NCBI GenBank assembly: GCA_026989505.1
Contig: JALSJF010000148.1
Span: 1-61,952, forward strand
Origin: Cyclobacteriaceae bacterium
GTDB taxonomy: Bacteria > Bacteroidota > Bacteroidia > Cytophagales > Cyclobacteriaceae
DNA: 61,952 bases
Reading direction: 5' to 3'
How positions within the stretch are numbered: position 1 is the stretch's first letter; each line of letters opens with the position of its first letter. The translations under genes were made by a program, and so were the position numbers. The notes under the pieces were generated by a model. The model worked only from the letters and a program-made list of their open reading frames with translations. It made no database searches and was not told the origin of the DNA. Positions 8,098-15,594 of this stretch are shown piece after piece.

Positions 8098-8113
8098 TGT
8101 GACTTATGTCATA
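8098..8113 (+). promoter_or_regulatory. CRP/FNR-like palindrome in the hupS leader
   Basis: The sequence TGTGAC-TTAT-GTCATA contains a perfect TGAC/GTCA inverted repeat (8100-8111) with a 4-base centre. It resembles the TGTGA-N6-TCACA site of CRP/FNR-family regulators with one change in the right arm. It lies about 40 bases before hupS and downstream of the putative -7 element, so it would act as a repressor site there or as an activator of an undetected promoter. Confidence 0.35.
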
Positions 8114-8151
8114 TATTGCTTAATTAAGTAAAAATTAAAAACCGTTATACT

Positions 8152-9111
8152 ATGGCAAATGTATTGTGGCTTCAAGGAGGCGCATGTAGTGGAAATACTA
8201 TGTCTTTCTTGAATGCAGAAGAACCAACCGTTGTTGAACTCATCACAGACTTCGGGTTAAACATTCTCTGGCACCCTACTACCGGGTTGCAAATTGGCGA
8301 CCAGGTACAGGACCTTTTAAATGACATAATAGCCGGCAAAGAGCAAATGGACATCCTGGTTTTCGAAGGCTCTATCATCCAGGGCCCTGACGGCTCCGGC
8401 TCCATGAATTATTTCGCAGACCGGCCAATGATGGACTGGGTCAGGGACCTCTCAAAAGTAGCGGGCTATGTGGTTGCTATTGGCGATTGTGCCACCTGGG
8501 GTGGCATTCCGGCCGTACCCCCAAACCCCAGCCAGTCAACCGGAATGCAGTTCCTCAAAACCGGCAAAGGGGGCTTTCTGGGAGCCGACTATGTATCTAA
8601 AGGCGGCTTACCGGTAATTAACATTCCCGGCTGCCCGGCCCACCCCGATTGGGTAACACAAATTTTAGTGGCTATCTCAATTGGCCGGATTGGCGATATT
8701 TTGCTGGACGACTACCAGCGGCCCAAAACTTTCTTTACCGAGTTCACCCAGGATGGTTGTACCAACATTACCAATTTTGCCCAAAAAGTAGATGGCAACT
8801 TTGGCCTGCGGGGCGGGTGCTTATTTTATGAAGTAGGCTGCCGTGGCCCGCTTACACGTTCGAGTTGTAACCGTATTTTATGGAACAGGCAGTCAAGTAA
8901 AACACGGGTCAACCACCCTTGCCTGGGCTGTACCGAACCGGGCTTCCCACATCATGACCTGAAAAAAGGTAGCGTATTTAATACCATGAAGTACCTGGGC
9001 ATCCTGCCCAAGGAAGTGCCGGAAGGCAGGACCAAACTGGCTTACTATCTCGAAGCCGGTTTCCAAAAAGTTATGCCTAAGAACAAGCGCATAATGGAAA
9101 CCTCTATCTAA
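8152..9111 (+). CDS. hupS: Group 2a [NiFe]-hydrogenase small subunit
   Basis: A 319-residue electron-transfer subunit that begins directly with the flavodoxin-like domain (MANVLWLQGGACSGNTMSF). It lacks the Tat signal and the C-terminal anchor of group 1 enzymes, so it is cytoplasmic. This is the cyanobacterial HupS / mycobacterial HucS type. FeS ligands are as follows. Proximal: Cys12, Cys113, Cys161; the position of the usual second Cys is Asn15 (CSGN instead of CTGC). Medial: Cys239, Cys257, Cys260. Distal: Cys203, Cys223, Cys230; the usual His is Gln200. Losing one ligand at both proximal and distal sites predicts [3Fe-4S] clusters throughout, as reported for Huc. It pairs with hupL 32 bases downstream. 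Confidence 0.95.
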   Translation: MANVLWLQGGACSGNTMSFLNAEEPTVVELITDFGLNILWHPTTGLQIGDQVQDLLNDIIAGKEQMDILVFEGSIIQGPDGSGSMNYFADRPMMDWVRDLSKVAGYVVAIGDCATWGGIPAVPPNPSQSTGMQFLKTGKGGFLGADYVSKGGLPVINIPGCPAHPDWVTQILVAISIGRIGDILLDDYQRPKTFFTEFTQDGCTNITNFAQKVDGNFGLRGGCLFYEVGCRGPLTRSSCNRILWNRQSSKTRVNHPCLGCTEPGFPHHDLKKGSVFNTMKYLGILPKEVPEGRTKLAYYLEAGFQKVMPKNKRIMETSI

Positions 9112-9143
9112 TTAATTTCAACTCACCAAAAATACCTAGTAAA

Positions 9144-10739
9144 ATGTCAACAGTAAAAGAATTAAATATATCTCCGGTAGGGCGGGTAGAAGGCGACCTG
9201 GATGTAAAAGTATATATTGATAACGGCAAAGTAACCCGGGCCCACACCCAGGCAGCCATGTTCAGGGGCTTTGAGCAGATCATGGGTGGCAAAGACCCCC
9301 AGTCAGGCTTGATTGTTACCCCCAGGATTTGCGGCATTTGCGGAGGCTCGCACTTGTATTGCGCCTCCTCAGCCCTGGATACAGCCTGGGGCACACAACT
9401 GCCCCCCAACGCTTTGCTGCTCAGGGCAATTGGCCAGGCTACCGAAACTATTCAAAGTATCCCACGCTGGTTTTACGCTATCTTCGCCACTGACCTGGCC
9501 AATAAAAAATTTGCCAACAAGCCCTTATATAGTGAGGTGGTAAAACGCTGGTCGGCTTATGTGGGCACAACGTTTCAAAAAGGATTGACAGCCAGTGGTT
9601 TGCCGGTGCAGGTATATGCCCTCTTTGGCGGCCAATGGCCGCATTCCAGTTATATGGTGCCCGGTGGGGTGATGTGCGCCCCTACCCTGAAAGATATTAC
9701 CCGGGCGCATGCCATTATGACCCAATTTAAAAATGATTGGCTGGAGCCTGTCTGGCTGGGCTGCTCCATTGAGCGCTACCTGGAAATCAAAACCTGGGAC
9801 GATATGCTGGCCTGGGTAGAAGAAAATGACACCCAGCGCAACAGCGACCTGGGACTTTATATCCGGGCAGGCTTAGAATTCGGCCTCGATAAATTTGGCC
9901 AGGGGGTAGGCAAGTTTTTGGCTATGGGTACTTACCTGCACAAAGACATGTACAATAACCCTACTATTGAAGGCCGTAACGATGCCCTGATCGGCTCCAG
10001 TGGTTTCTTTGACGGGGAAAATTACCATGCATTTGACCACCTGAAGGTGAGCGAACATGTAAAACATTCCTGGTATAACAACCAGGAAGATGGCTTGCAC
10101 CCCTGGGAAGAGCCTTTGCCCACTCCGGCCAAATCGCAAACATTAGAGGATTCTGACTTTGACGGTCAATACAGTTGGGCCAAGGCCCCTCGCTATGACG
10201 GCCACGCCTGCGAGGCCGGACCGCTGGCCAGGGTAATCATGAATGCCAACCCCAACAACAAAGACCATCAGATAAAAGACCCGTTGTTTGGTGATATTAT
10301 CAAAAAAATGGGGCCGAGCGTATTTACCCGGGTGCTGGCCCGCGTGCATGAAGCGCCCAGGTTATATACCATGATTGACAAATGGCTCTCCGAAATTGAC
10401 CTGAATGGCGATTTCTACATTAAGCCTGTTGAAAAGGACGGCAAAGGGTTTGGTGCCACCGAAGCCGCCCGTGGTGCCCTGGCCCACTGGGTGGAGATTG
10501 AAAACGGGGTAATCAAAAACTACCAGGTAATGGCCCCTACTACCTGGAACGTAGGCCCAAACGATGCCGAAGGCAACCCGGGGCCGATAGAAAGCGCCCT
10601 CACCGGCATTGAGGTAGAAGACCCGGCCGACCCGGTTGAAGTAGGCATTGTGGCCCGCTCATTCGATTCATGTCTGGTATGTACGGTACATGCCCATGAC
10701 GAGAAAAGTGGTATTGAACTTTCTAAATTCAAACTGTAA
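9144..10739 (+). CDS. hupL: Group 2a [NiFe]-hydrogenase large subunit (catalytic), precursor
   Basis: A 531-residue subunit holding the NiFe(CN)2CO site that splits H2. The L1 motif is RICGICGGSH at 61-70, with metal ligands Cys63 and Cys66. The L2 motif DSCLVCTVH is at 508-516, with ligands Cys510 and Cys513. The N-terminal SPVGRVEGD places the conserved Glu at 16. After His516 a 15-residue tail follows, to be cut off by the endopeptidase encoded next. Ser509 in place of the common Pro (DPC) is usual in group 2a. The best match is to cyanobacterial HupL and mycobacterial HucL, which oxidise H2 for respiration. It is cotranscribed with hupS and followed by a strong hairpin terminator. Confidence 0.96.
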   Translation: MSTVKELNISPVGRVEGDLDVKVYIDNGKVTRAHTQAAMFRGFEQIMGGKDPQSGLIVTPRICGICGGSHLYCASSALDTAWGTQLPPNALLLRAIGQATETIQSIPRWFYAIFATDLANKKFANKPLYSEVVKRWSAYVGTTFQKGLTASGLPVQVYALFGGQWPHSSYMVPGGVMCAPTLKDITRAHAIMTQFKNDWLEPVWLGCSIERYLEIKTWDDMLAWVEENDTQRNSDLGLYIRAGLEFGLDKFGQGVGKFLAMGTYLHKDMYNNPTIEGRNDALIGSSGFFDGENYHAFDHLKVSEHVKHSWYNNQEDGLHPWEEPLPTPAKSQTLEDSDFDGQYSWAKAPRYDGHACEAGPLARVIMNANPNNKDHQIKDPLFGDIIKKMGPSVFTRVLARVHEAPRLYTMIDKWLSEIDLNGDFYIKPVEKDGKGFGATEAARGALAHWVEIENGVIKNYQVMAPTTWNVGPNDAEGNPGPIESALTGIEVEDPADPVEVGIVARSFDSCLVCTVHAHDEKSGIELSKFKL

Positions 10740-10761
10740 ACACAACATTTTTTAACCAAAG

Positions 10762-10796
10762 CTTTCCCGGGGGTAGCCGCGGGAAAGTTTTTTATT
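10762..10796 (+). terminator. Rho-independent terminator or attenuator after hupL
   Basis: A perfect 8-bp stem CTTTCCCG (10762-10769) / CGGGAAAG (10780-10787) is followed by a run of T (TTTTTTATTT). It lies 22 bases after the hupL stop and 17 bases before the endopeptidase gene. If partly leaky it would give more structural-gene transcript than maturation-gene transcript. No clear new promoter was found in the 17-base gap, so read-through is likely. Confidence 0.8.
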
Positions 10797-10812
10797 TAAC
10801 CCCCTTTTGTAA

Positions 10813-11292
10813 ATGAAATTAGCAATAATGGGATTCGGTAACCCGGTACGCAGCGATGATGCCATTGGTGTATATGTGGTAGAACAACTCAAAAAGGCCG
10901 TGGGCAACACCGAGGCCATTAGCCTCTTTGATATGGGAACAGCTGCTTTTGAAACCCTGTTTGGGTTAAAAGGCCATCAAAAAATTATTCTGGTAGACGC
11001 CATTATCAACAGCAGCGAACCGGTAGGCACACTTTTTAAGGTGCCGGCTGAAGAAATCCTACGTGCCCCGGAAGACGACCCGTTGGTGTTTCTCCATGGC
11101 ATGAAGTGGGACCAGGCCTTGTCGTATGCCAAAAAAATCCTGCAGGATGACTATCCTGAAGATATTGAAGTATATTTAATTGCTATTGAAAACACCAGGC
11201 TCGATGTTGGCCTCAGCAAGGAAGTACAAAAGGCCGGGGATAACGTGGTGAACCTTATTGTAAAGGAGTTGCAATTATTGGAAATGATATAG
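10813..11292 (+). CDS. hupW: Hydrogenase maturation endopeptidase for HupL
   Basis: A 159-residue HybD/HycI-family protease that removes the C-terminal tail of the large subunit after nickel insertion. The N-terminal motif GFGNPVRSDDAIG (about 7-19) holds the nickel-sensing acidic residues Asp15/Asp16. The FDMGTAAFETLFGL and ILVDAI segments follow, as in the family, and the HGMKWDQALSY region supplies the histidine equivalent. The symbol follows the cyanobacterial partner of HupSL; hupD would be the name in other systems. Its stop is one base from the next start, opening a run of coupled genes. Confidence 0.9.
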   Translation: MKLAIMGFGNPVRSDDAIGVYVVEQLKKAVGNTEAISLFDMGTAAFETLFGLKGHQKIILVDAIINSSEPVGTLFKVPAEEILRAPEDDPLVFLHGMKWDQALSYAKKILQDDYPEDIEVYLIAIENTRLDVGLSKEVQKAGDNVVNLIVKELQLLEMI

Positions 11293-11293
11293 T

Positions 11294-11611
11294 ATGGCAG
11301 GTGTTGCATTAAGTTCCTCGCATATTTACCTCGACAGTGCGCTGGTAGAGGAGTTCTTCCGTCAGGAAACCTATGCCTTGGTGGCTTACGATAAAAAACA
11401 ACAGCGGCTATTGATTTCCCCGGCCAGCAACCAGTGGTTTGCCAAAATGCACAAGCCCATGCAGTTCTTGCTAAAAACCCGCAATGTAAAAGGGGATAAA
11501 ACCTTGGGTATCCGGGAAATCCTGCTTGATAATGATATTGATCCGGCAGACCGGCCGTTGACTGTGGAGATAGTTAAACGAACCGGCCTTTTAAAAGTGA
11601 ACTTATTATGA
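11294..11611 (+). CDS. Unknown 105-residue protein of the hydrogenase cluster
   Basis: I do not recognise this family. The product is 105 residues, soluble, with no signal peptide, cysteine or metal-binding motif. Predicted elements alternate strands and helices: YALVAYDKKQQRLLISPAS looks like a beta hairpin, and the C-terminus (RPLTVEIVKRTGLLKVNLL) ends in a strand. It starts one base after the endopeptidase gene and overlaps the next gene by 4 bases (ATGA). Its place between the maturation protease and hypA indicates a hydrogenase-specific role such as assembly, scaffold or accessory subunit. That role is inference from context alone. Confidence 0.75.
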   Translation: MAGVALSSSHIYLDSALVEEFFRQETYALVAYDKKQQRLLISPASNQWFAKMHKPMQFLLKTRNVKGDKTLGIREILLDNDIDPADRPLTVEIVKRTGLLKVNLL

Positions 11612-11874
11612 ACAGCCGCAATAAACCTGAAGATGCCTGGTTACTTGATGCTGAAGTAAAGTACAGGATAGAGGAGGCTCACGGACGCTGGCAGGTCTCA
11701 CTTATATTTATTGATACCCATGACCCAACCCATTTTTTGGTTAAACAAATCGGGGATTACCGGACAGAAAAATTAGCGAAAATTTACGCCCGCAATATGC
11801 AACAAACAGCCGCCAAAGATTTTAGGGGAACACAAAAAGTCAATCCAGATGATTATCCTGCAAACAACAACTGA
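11608..11874 (+). CDS. Unknown 88-residue protein of the hydrogenase cluster
   Basis: An unrecognised 88-residue hydrophilic protein with no signal, membrane segment or cysteine. It appears to be a small alpha/beta domain: two strands (KYRIEEAHGRWQVSLIFID), then a helix with basic and aromatic residues (TEKLAKIYARNMQQTAAKD), and a disordered polar tail. It overlaps the 105-residue gene by 4 bases and the TPR gene by 26 bases, so the three are translated together. It could be an adaptor between hydrogenase and the TPR or membrane protein, but nothing in the sequence proves a function. Confidence 0.7.
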   Translation: MNSRNKPEDAWLLDAEVKYRIEEAHGRWQVSLIFIDTHDPTHFLVKQIGDYRTEKLAKIYARNMQQTAAKDFRGTQKVNPDDYPANNN

Positions 11875-13336
11875 ATATCGGCAACAAACAGAGGAGATAA
11901 TCGCTGGGGTTGACCGCCTTGCAGAGTTGGTAACCATAACTACTACCGGAAGCAGCAAAGCAAACGGGCAGACAAAACTCTTGTACGTTAACAAGGTAAT
12001 AAAACCAGCTATCGATTGGCATGACACTTTGCCCCCCTACCTGTTTCCGCCCCTGCCGCTAAACAGCGCTAATTTGCTCGCCCTCGTTTTTTATTTTTTG
12101 GGCAACCATCAAAAAGCCTTCGCCTACACAAAAGAAGCTGATGAATTGTATAATCACCTGCTTATCGCCACTAATTTACATTTCAATTATACCCTCAGCG
12201 CAGAACAGCTTACCTTTCTTGGCCATACCTCCGGTCACAACCTGGCAATTGCCCATCACTATGGCCAGGTGGCCTGCCCCATAGGGCAGCAAGAGCTGGC
12301 CAGCACCTATGAAGCCGCTATAAAAAATGCTGGCAATCTACAGGAGCAATTGTTTACGGTTAAACATTACGCCACCTTTTTAATTGATAGCGGCCACTTT
12401 GAGAAAGCCGAAAAACTGTTGCATTCCATGACCAAAAAAACGGGTTCTGAAGCAGAAACCCATGCCTTGAACCACTTGCTGGCGGCCAGTATGATGGCCC
12501 GGGTTACCCTACCTTTCGATAAAGCCAGGCTGGCGGCAATCAGGAAACTGCAATTGGGCTGCATTGCCTATTATGAAACACTGAGCCTACAATTGAATGC
12601 CGGCTTATTATTACTTGAGGTTGCTGAAATAGCCGGCTTTGCAGAAGACTTTATAGCTGCAAAAAAACATATCGAAAAGGCCATTCAATATTTTACTGCC
12701 GAGGACACCCCGGAACTTCTGGGCGAAGCCCTGATACGTAAAGCTACCTTGTTATACAACTGGTCCAAAAACGGCAGCCCGCAATACTATAAACCGGCTA
12801 TCAACACCTTTCAAAATGCGTTAAAGGTTTTCAAAAAAGACACCCATCCACAACATTTTGCCGATATTCACCACCGCCTGGCGCTAATCTACTCAGAAAT
12901 CCCCGTAGCTGAAGATGAGCGACCACTTTGGGCTGCTTTTTGCGCTTCGTCCTTTAAAGAAGCCCTGGCCGTTTACACACGCGAGAGCTTCCCGTATGAA
13001 TACGCCATGGTATGCCATAACTACGCCACTGCCCTGATGGGATTTCCGGAAGGCAAACTACATAATAACCTCGACAAAGCTTTCAACCTGTTTGAGGAAG
13101 CCCTGACCGTACGCTCTGCCGCCCGCTATCCACTTGAGCGCACGTTAACCTTATTAAACCAACTTGAACTCTATTGGCTGCTGCACAATGAAGACCAGGC
13201 AGCCGAAACCAAAACCCTGGCCGTAATGCAGGCAAAGGCAGAAGAAATCAAACAACTGGCTACAGATAAAAAATTGTTAAAGAAAGCGGCCGAACACTTA
13301 CATCGGCTTGCCGAATTAGAACAACTTATTGGCTAA
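11849..13336 (+). CDS. Tetratricopeptide-repeat protein of the hydrogenase cluster
   Basis: A 495-residue, all-helical protein without a signal peptide. Repeated helix pairs such as NHQKAFAYTKEADELYNHLL (about 90-109), GHFEKAEKLLHSMTKK, AINTFQNALKVFKKDTHPQ and HNNLDKAFNLFEEALTVRSAA are TPR-like. The conserved A-F/Y/L-A-L pattern is strong in the second half, which ends in a charged helix. TPR arrays bind other proteins, so this may hold hydrogenase subunits or tether them to the membrane protein encoded two genes on. A TPR gene also accompanies group 2a hydrogenases in mycobacteria, as I recall. The start overlaps the preceding gene by 26 bases; no better start was seen. Confidence 0.8.
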   Translation: MIILQTTTEYRQQTEEIIAGVDRLAELVTITTTGSSKANGQTKLLYVNKVIKPAIDWHDTLPPYLFPPLPLNSANLLALVFYFLGNHQKAFAYTKEADELYNHLLIATNLHFNYTLSAEQLTFLGHTSGHNLAIAHHYGQVACPIGQQELASTYEAAIKNAGNLQEQLFTVKHYATFLIDSGHFEKAEKLLHSMTKKTGSEAETHALNHLLAASMMARVTLPFDKARLAAIRKLQLGCIAYYETLSLQLNAGLLLLEVAEIAGFAEDFIAAKKHIEKAIQYFTAEDTPELLGEALIRKATLLYNWSKNGSPQYYKPAINTFQNALKVFKKDTHPQHFADIHHRLALIYSEIPVAEDERPLWAAFCASSFKEALAVYTRESFPYEYAMVCHNYATALMGFPEGKLHNNLDKAFNLFEEALTVRSAARYPLERTLTLLNQLELYWLLHNEDQAAETKTLAVMQAKAEEIKQLATDKKLLKKAAEHLHRLAELEQLIG

Positions 13337-13338
13337 TT

Positions 13339-13686
13339 ATGCACGAATTATCCATTGTAAACAGTATTATGAACACCCTGGAACAAGAGTTCGATGAGGC
13401 TAAGCTGGATAAACTGCAAGCCATTTACCTGAAAGTGGGTATCTTAGCCAATATTGAGCCGCGGTTGCTGCATAATGCCTTTACGGCCAAACATCATTGT
13501 GGCACCAGGTTCCATCATGTGCAATTGCATATCGAGCCTACGGATATAAAGATTCAGTGTGCTAGCTGCAACCATATCACCACGGTAAAAAACTACCGGT
13601 TTGCTTGTGAAAAATGTGGTCGACCAAGCAAAAACCTTATTCAGGGTGAAGAAATGCTTATTCATAAAGTGGAGTTTGAAGACTAG
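13339..13686 (+). CDS. hypA: Hydrogenase nickel-insertion protein HypA
   Basis: A 115-residue nickel chaperone. The nickel site is the N-terminal MHELSI, with His2 and Glu3. The zinc site has two CxxC pairs at Cys74/Cys77 and Cys90/Cys93 (IQCASCNH and FACEKCG). It works with HypB to deliver Ni to the HupL precursor. It starts 2 bases after the TPR gene stop, and the next gene begins directly at its own stop. Length and motifs are complete. Confidence 0.95.
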   Translation: MHELSIVNSIMNTLEQEFDEAKLDKLQAIYLKVGILANIEPRLLHNAFTAKHHCGTRFHHVQLHIEPTDIKIQCASCNHITTVKNYRFACEKCGRPSKNLIQGEEMLIHKVEFED

Positions 13687-14556
13687 TTGCCCGTGTTAAA
13701 AAAGATACTATCATATACAAATACCTTTTATGAGGCGCTCAAAGCTTATTGGGAAAACAAGCAAAGCCTACGCCTGATCAGCACTTTTTTAGTTACCATT
13801 TTTATTGTTAGCACGGCTTTAAGCTTCCTGGTAATACAGGGTTACCTCAGCCTGGGAATTTATAATCAATATTTTCAAAACCCTTTTTTCTCCATCGAGG
13901 TTGTGTTTACTGTTTTGCTGATTACCGAATTATTTGGGCTGATATTTATTCTTCCCAGGTCGGTAGCCAAATCGGTTGGCAAGCAATTTGAACTGCTGTC
14001 GCTTATTTTTTTACGTGACGGCTTTAAAGAATTCAGCCACATCCATAATGATTTTTCCCTTGAATCCTTAAAAGCCCCGCTAACGAACATGGTGGTTTAC
14101 GGCTTTGGTGCTGTTGCCATATTTACCCTCCTCGGATTTGTTTACAAACTGCAGCAACACATTAAACTGGCCGCCAGCGAAGATAGCCAGGATCAGTTTA
14201 TAAAATTTAAAAAGCTATTGGCCTTATTTTTACTGGTAGCCTTTGTTTGGGTTGGCTATATGGACATAAAAACCTTACTTATAAGCGGCACCTACCTGCA
14301 CTCTTTCAAAACTTTTTACACTATTCTTATTTTTAGCGATATCCTGATTGTGTTGATAGCGTTAAGGTACACCGTTAATTATTACAAAATATTCCGGTAC
14401 TCGGCTTTTGTTTTAGGCACTATACTGATTAGAATAGCCCTTTCGGTGCAACCTTATTACGATGTAGTAATTGGTGTTGTGGCCACTGTTTTCATCCTAA
14501 TCCTTACCCTGGTTTATAATTACTTCTTAAAAGAATTTCCTGACAAAATGAAATAG
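13687..14556 (+). CDS. Seven-helix membrane protein embedded in the hyp genes (unknown)
   Basis: An unrecognised 289-residue membrane protein lying between hypA and hypB. Hydrophobic helices are visible at about 30-52, 70-89, 133-153, 177-193, 210-227, 238-254 and 260-280. A long cytoplasmic-looking loop at 90-130 includes an amphipathic helix (KQFELLSLIFLRDGFKEF). No heme-binding His pair, quinone motif or transporter signature was recognised. The frame opens with TTG at 13687 directly after the hypA stop; a GTG at 13693 is an equally good start. Position suggests a hydrogenase membrane partner, replacing the cytochrome b or stalk used elsewhere, but this is inference. Confidence 0.8.
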   Translation: MPVLKKILSYTNTFYEALKAYWENKQSLRLISTFLVTIFIVSTALSFLVIQGYLSLGIYNQYFQNPFFSIEVVFTVLLITELFGLIFILPRSVAKSVGKQFELLSLIFLRDGFKEFSHIHNDFSLESLKAPLTNMVVYGFGAVAIFTLLGFVYKLQQHIKLAASEDSQDQFIKFKKLLALFLLVAFVWVGYMDIKTLLISGTYLHSFKTFYTILIFSDILIVLIALRYTVNYYKIFRYSAFVLGTILIRIALSVQPYYDVVIGVVATVFILILTLVYNYFLKEFPDKMK

Positions 14557-14561
14557 CAAAG

Positions 14562-15260
14562 ATGAGCGTAGAAAAATCAACCCAAACCGCCCGCGGCACA
14601 GCCCAATGCGAGAATACCAATATCAACCTGCTTAAAGCCAACGATTTTGTGGCCAACATAATCCGCGATAAAATGACCGAGACCAACACCCTGCTGATAA
14701 ACATAACTTCTTCGGCCGGCAGCGGCAAAACTACCCTGATGCAAAAAACGGCTACCCGTCTGAAAAACAAACTGCGAATGGCCGTGATGGTGGGTGACCT
14801 GGAAACAGAACGCGATGCCGACCGCATACGGGAAAGCGGCATCCAGGCCCTGCAAATTGTTACCGGGGGTATCTGCCACCTCGAGGCACAAATGGTGCAT
14901 CAGGTATTGCCCGAGTACAAGCTCGATGAAATTGATTTGCTCTTTATCGAAAACGTAGGCAACCTGGTATGTCCGGCCTCGTTTGATTTGGGTGAAGACT
15001 ACCGGGTTACCCTGATGGCAACCACCGAAGGGGATGACAAGCCCAAGAAGTACCCACGAATGTTTTTAACTTCTGATGTTATGCTTATTTCGAAAGCAGA
15101 TTTACTCCCCTATCTGCCGTTTTCGGTTGATGCTGTTACGAAAGATGCCCGCGATATCAACCATGAGCTTGAAGTAATGGTGGTGTCTGCCTTAAAAGAA
15201 GAGGGGCTCGATGCCTGGTGCGATTGGCTGGTTGATAAAGTACAACAAAAGCAAGCCTGA
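14562..15260 (+). CDS. hypB: Hydrogenase nickel-incorporation GTPase HypB
   Basis: A 232-residue SIMIBI-class GTPase that powers nickel transfer to the large subunit. The Walker A motif is SSAGSGKTT (50-58), and GDLETERDADRIR follows as switch region. The intersubunit metal site is kept: Cys105-His106 in GGICHLEA and Cys137 in NLVCPAS. The N-terminus lacks both the high-affinity CxxCGC motif and the His-rich nickel store found in some HypB proteins, so this is the short form. It follows the membrane protein by 5 bases. Confidence 0.95.
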   Translation: MSVEKSTQTARGTAQCENTNINLLKANDFVANIIRDKMTETNTLLINITSSAGSGKTTLMQKTATRLKNKLRMAVMVGDLETERDADRIRESGIQALQIVTGGICHLEAQMVHQVLPEYKLDEIDLLFIENVGNLVCPASFDLGEDYRVTLMATTEGDDKPKKYPRMFLTSDVMLISKADLLPYLPFSVDAVTKDARDINHELEVMVVSALKEEGLDAWCDWLVDKVQQKQA

Positions 15261-15315
15261 TGAATTGCCATAAATTTTATGTATTGGCAGATTTAACCGT
15301 TAAATTAGTAATATA

Positions 15316-15588
15316 ATGTGTTTAGCTATTCCCGGAAAGATTGAAAGTATTGAAACCCGTTATAATGGGGCTGTGCGCATTGCCAAAGTGTTATTTGGCA
15401 GCATCAGCAAAGAAGCCAGCCTCGAAATGCTGCCCGAAGCGGAAATTGGCGACTATGTTTTAGTGCATGTAGGGGTAGCCATTAGCAAAGTAGATGAAGC
15501 AGAAGCCCAGAAAACATTTAAATATTTGGCCGAAATTGGCGAACTGGGGGATTTAACCGATGTGGATGAGTATCTTCCTGAAGAATAA
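15316..15588 (+). CDS. hypC: Hydrogenase assembly chaperone HypC
   Basis: A 90-residue chaperone that binds Fe(CN)2CO with HypD and carries it to the HupL precursor. The N-terminus MCLAIPGKI includes the essential Cys2, exposed after removal of Met1. The DYVLVHVGVAISKVDEAEA block is the conserved HypC core. It is followed by an acidic C-terminal helix. The 55-base gap after hypB is the largest within the maturation genes; hypD begins 6 bases later. Confidence 0.95.
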   Translation: MCLAIPGKIESIETRYNGAVRIAKVLFGSISKEASLEMLPEAEIGDYVLVHVGVAISKVDEAEAQKTFKYLAEIGELGDLTDVDEYLPEE

Positions 15589-15594
15589 AAACAC

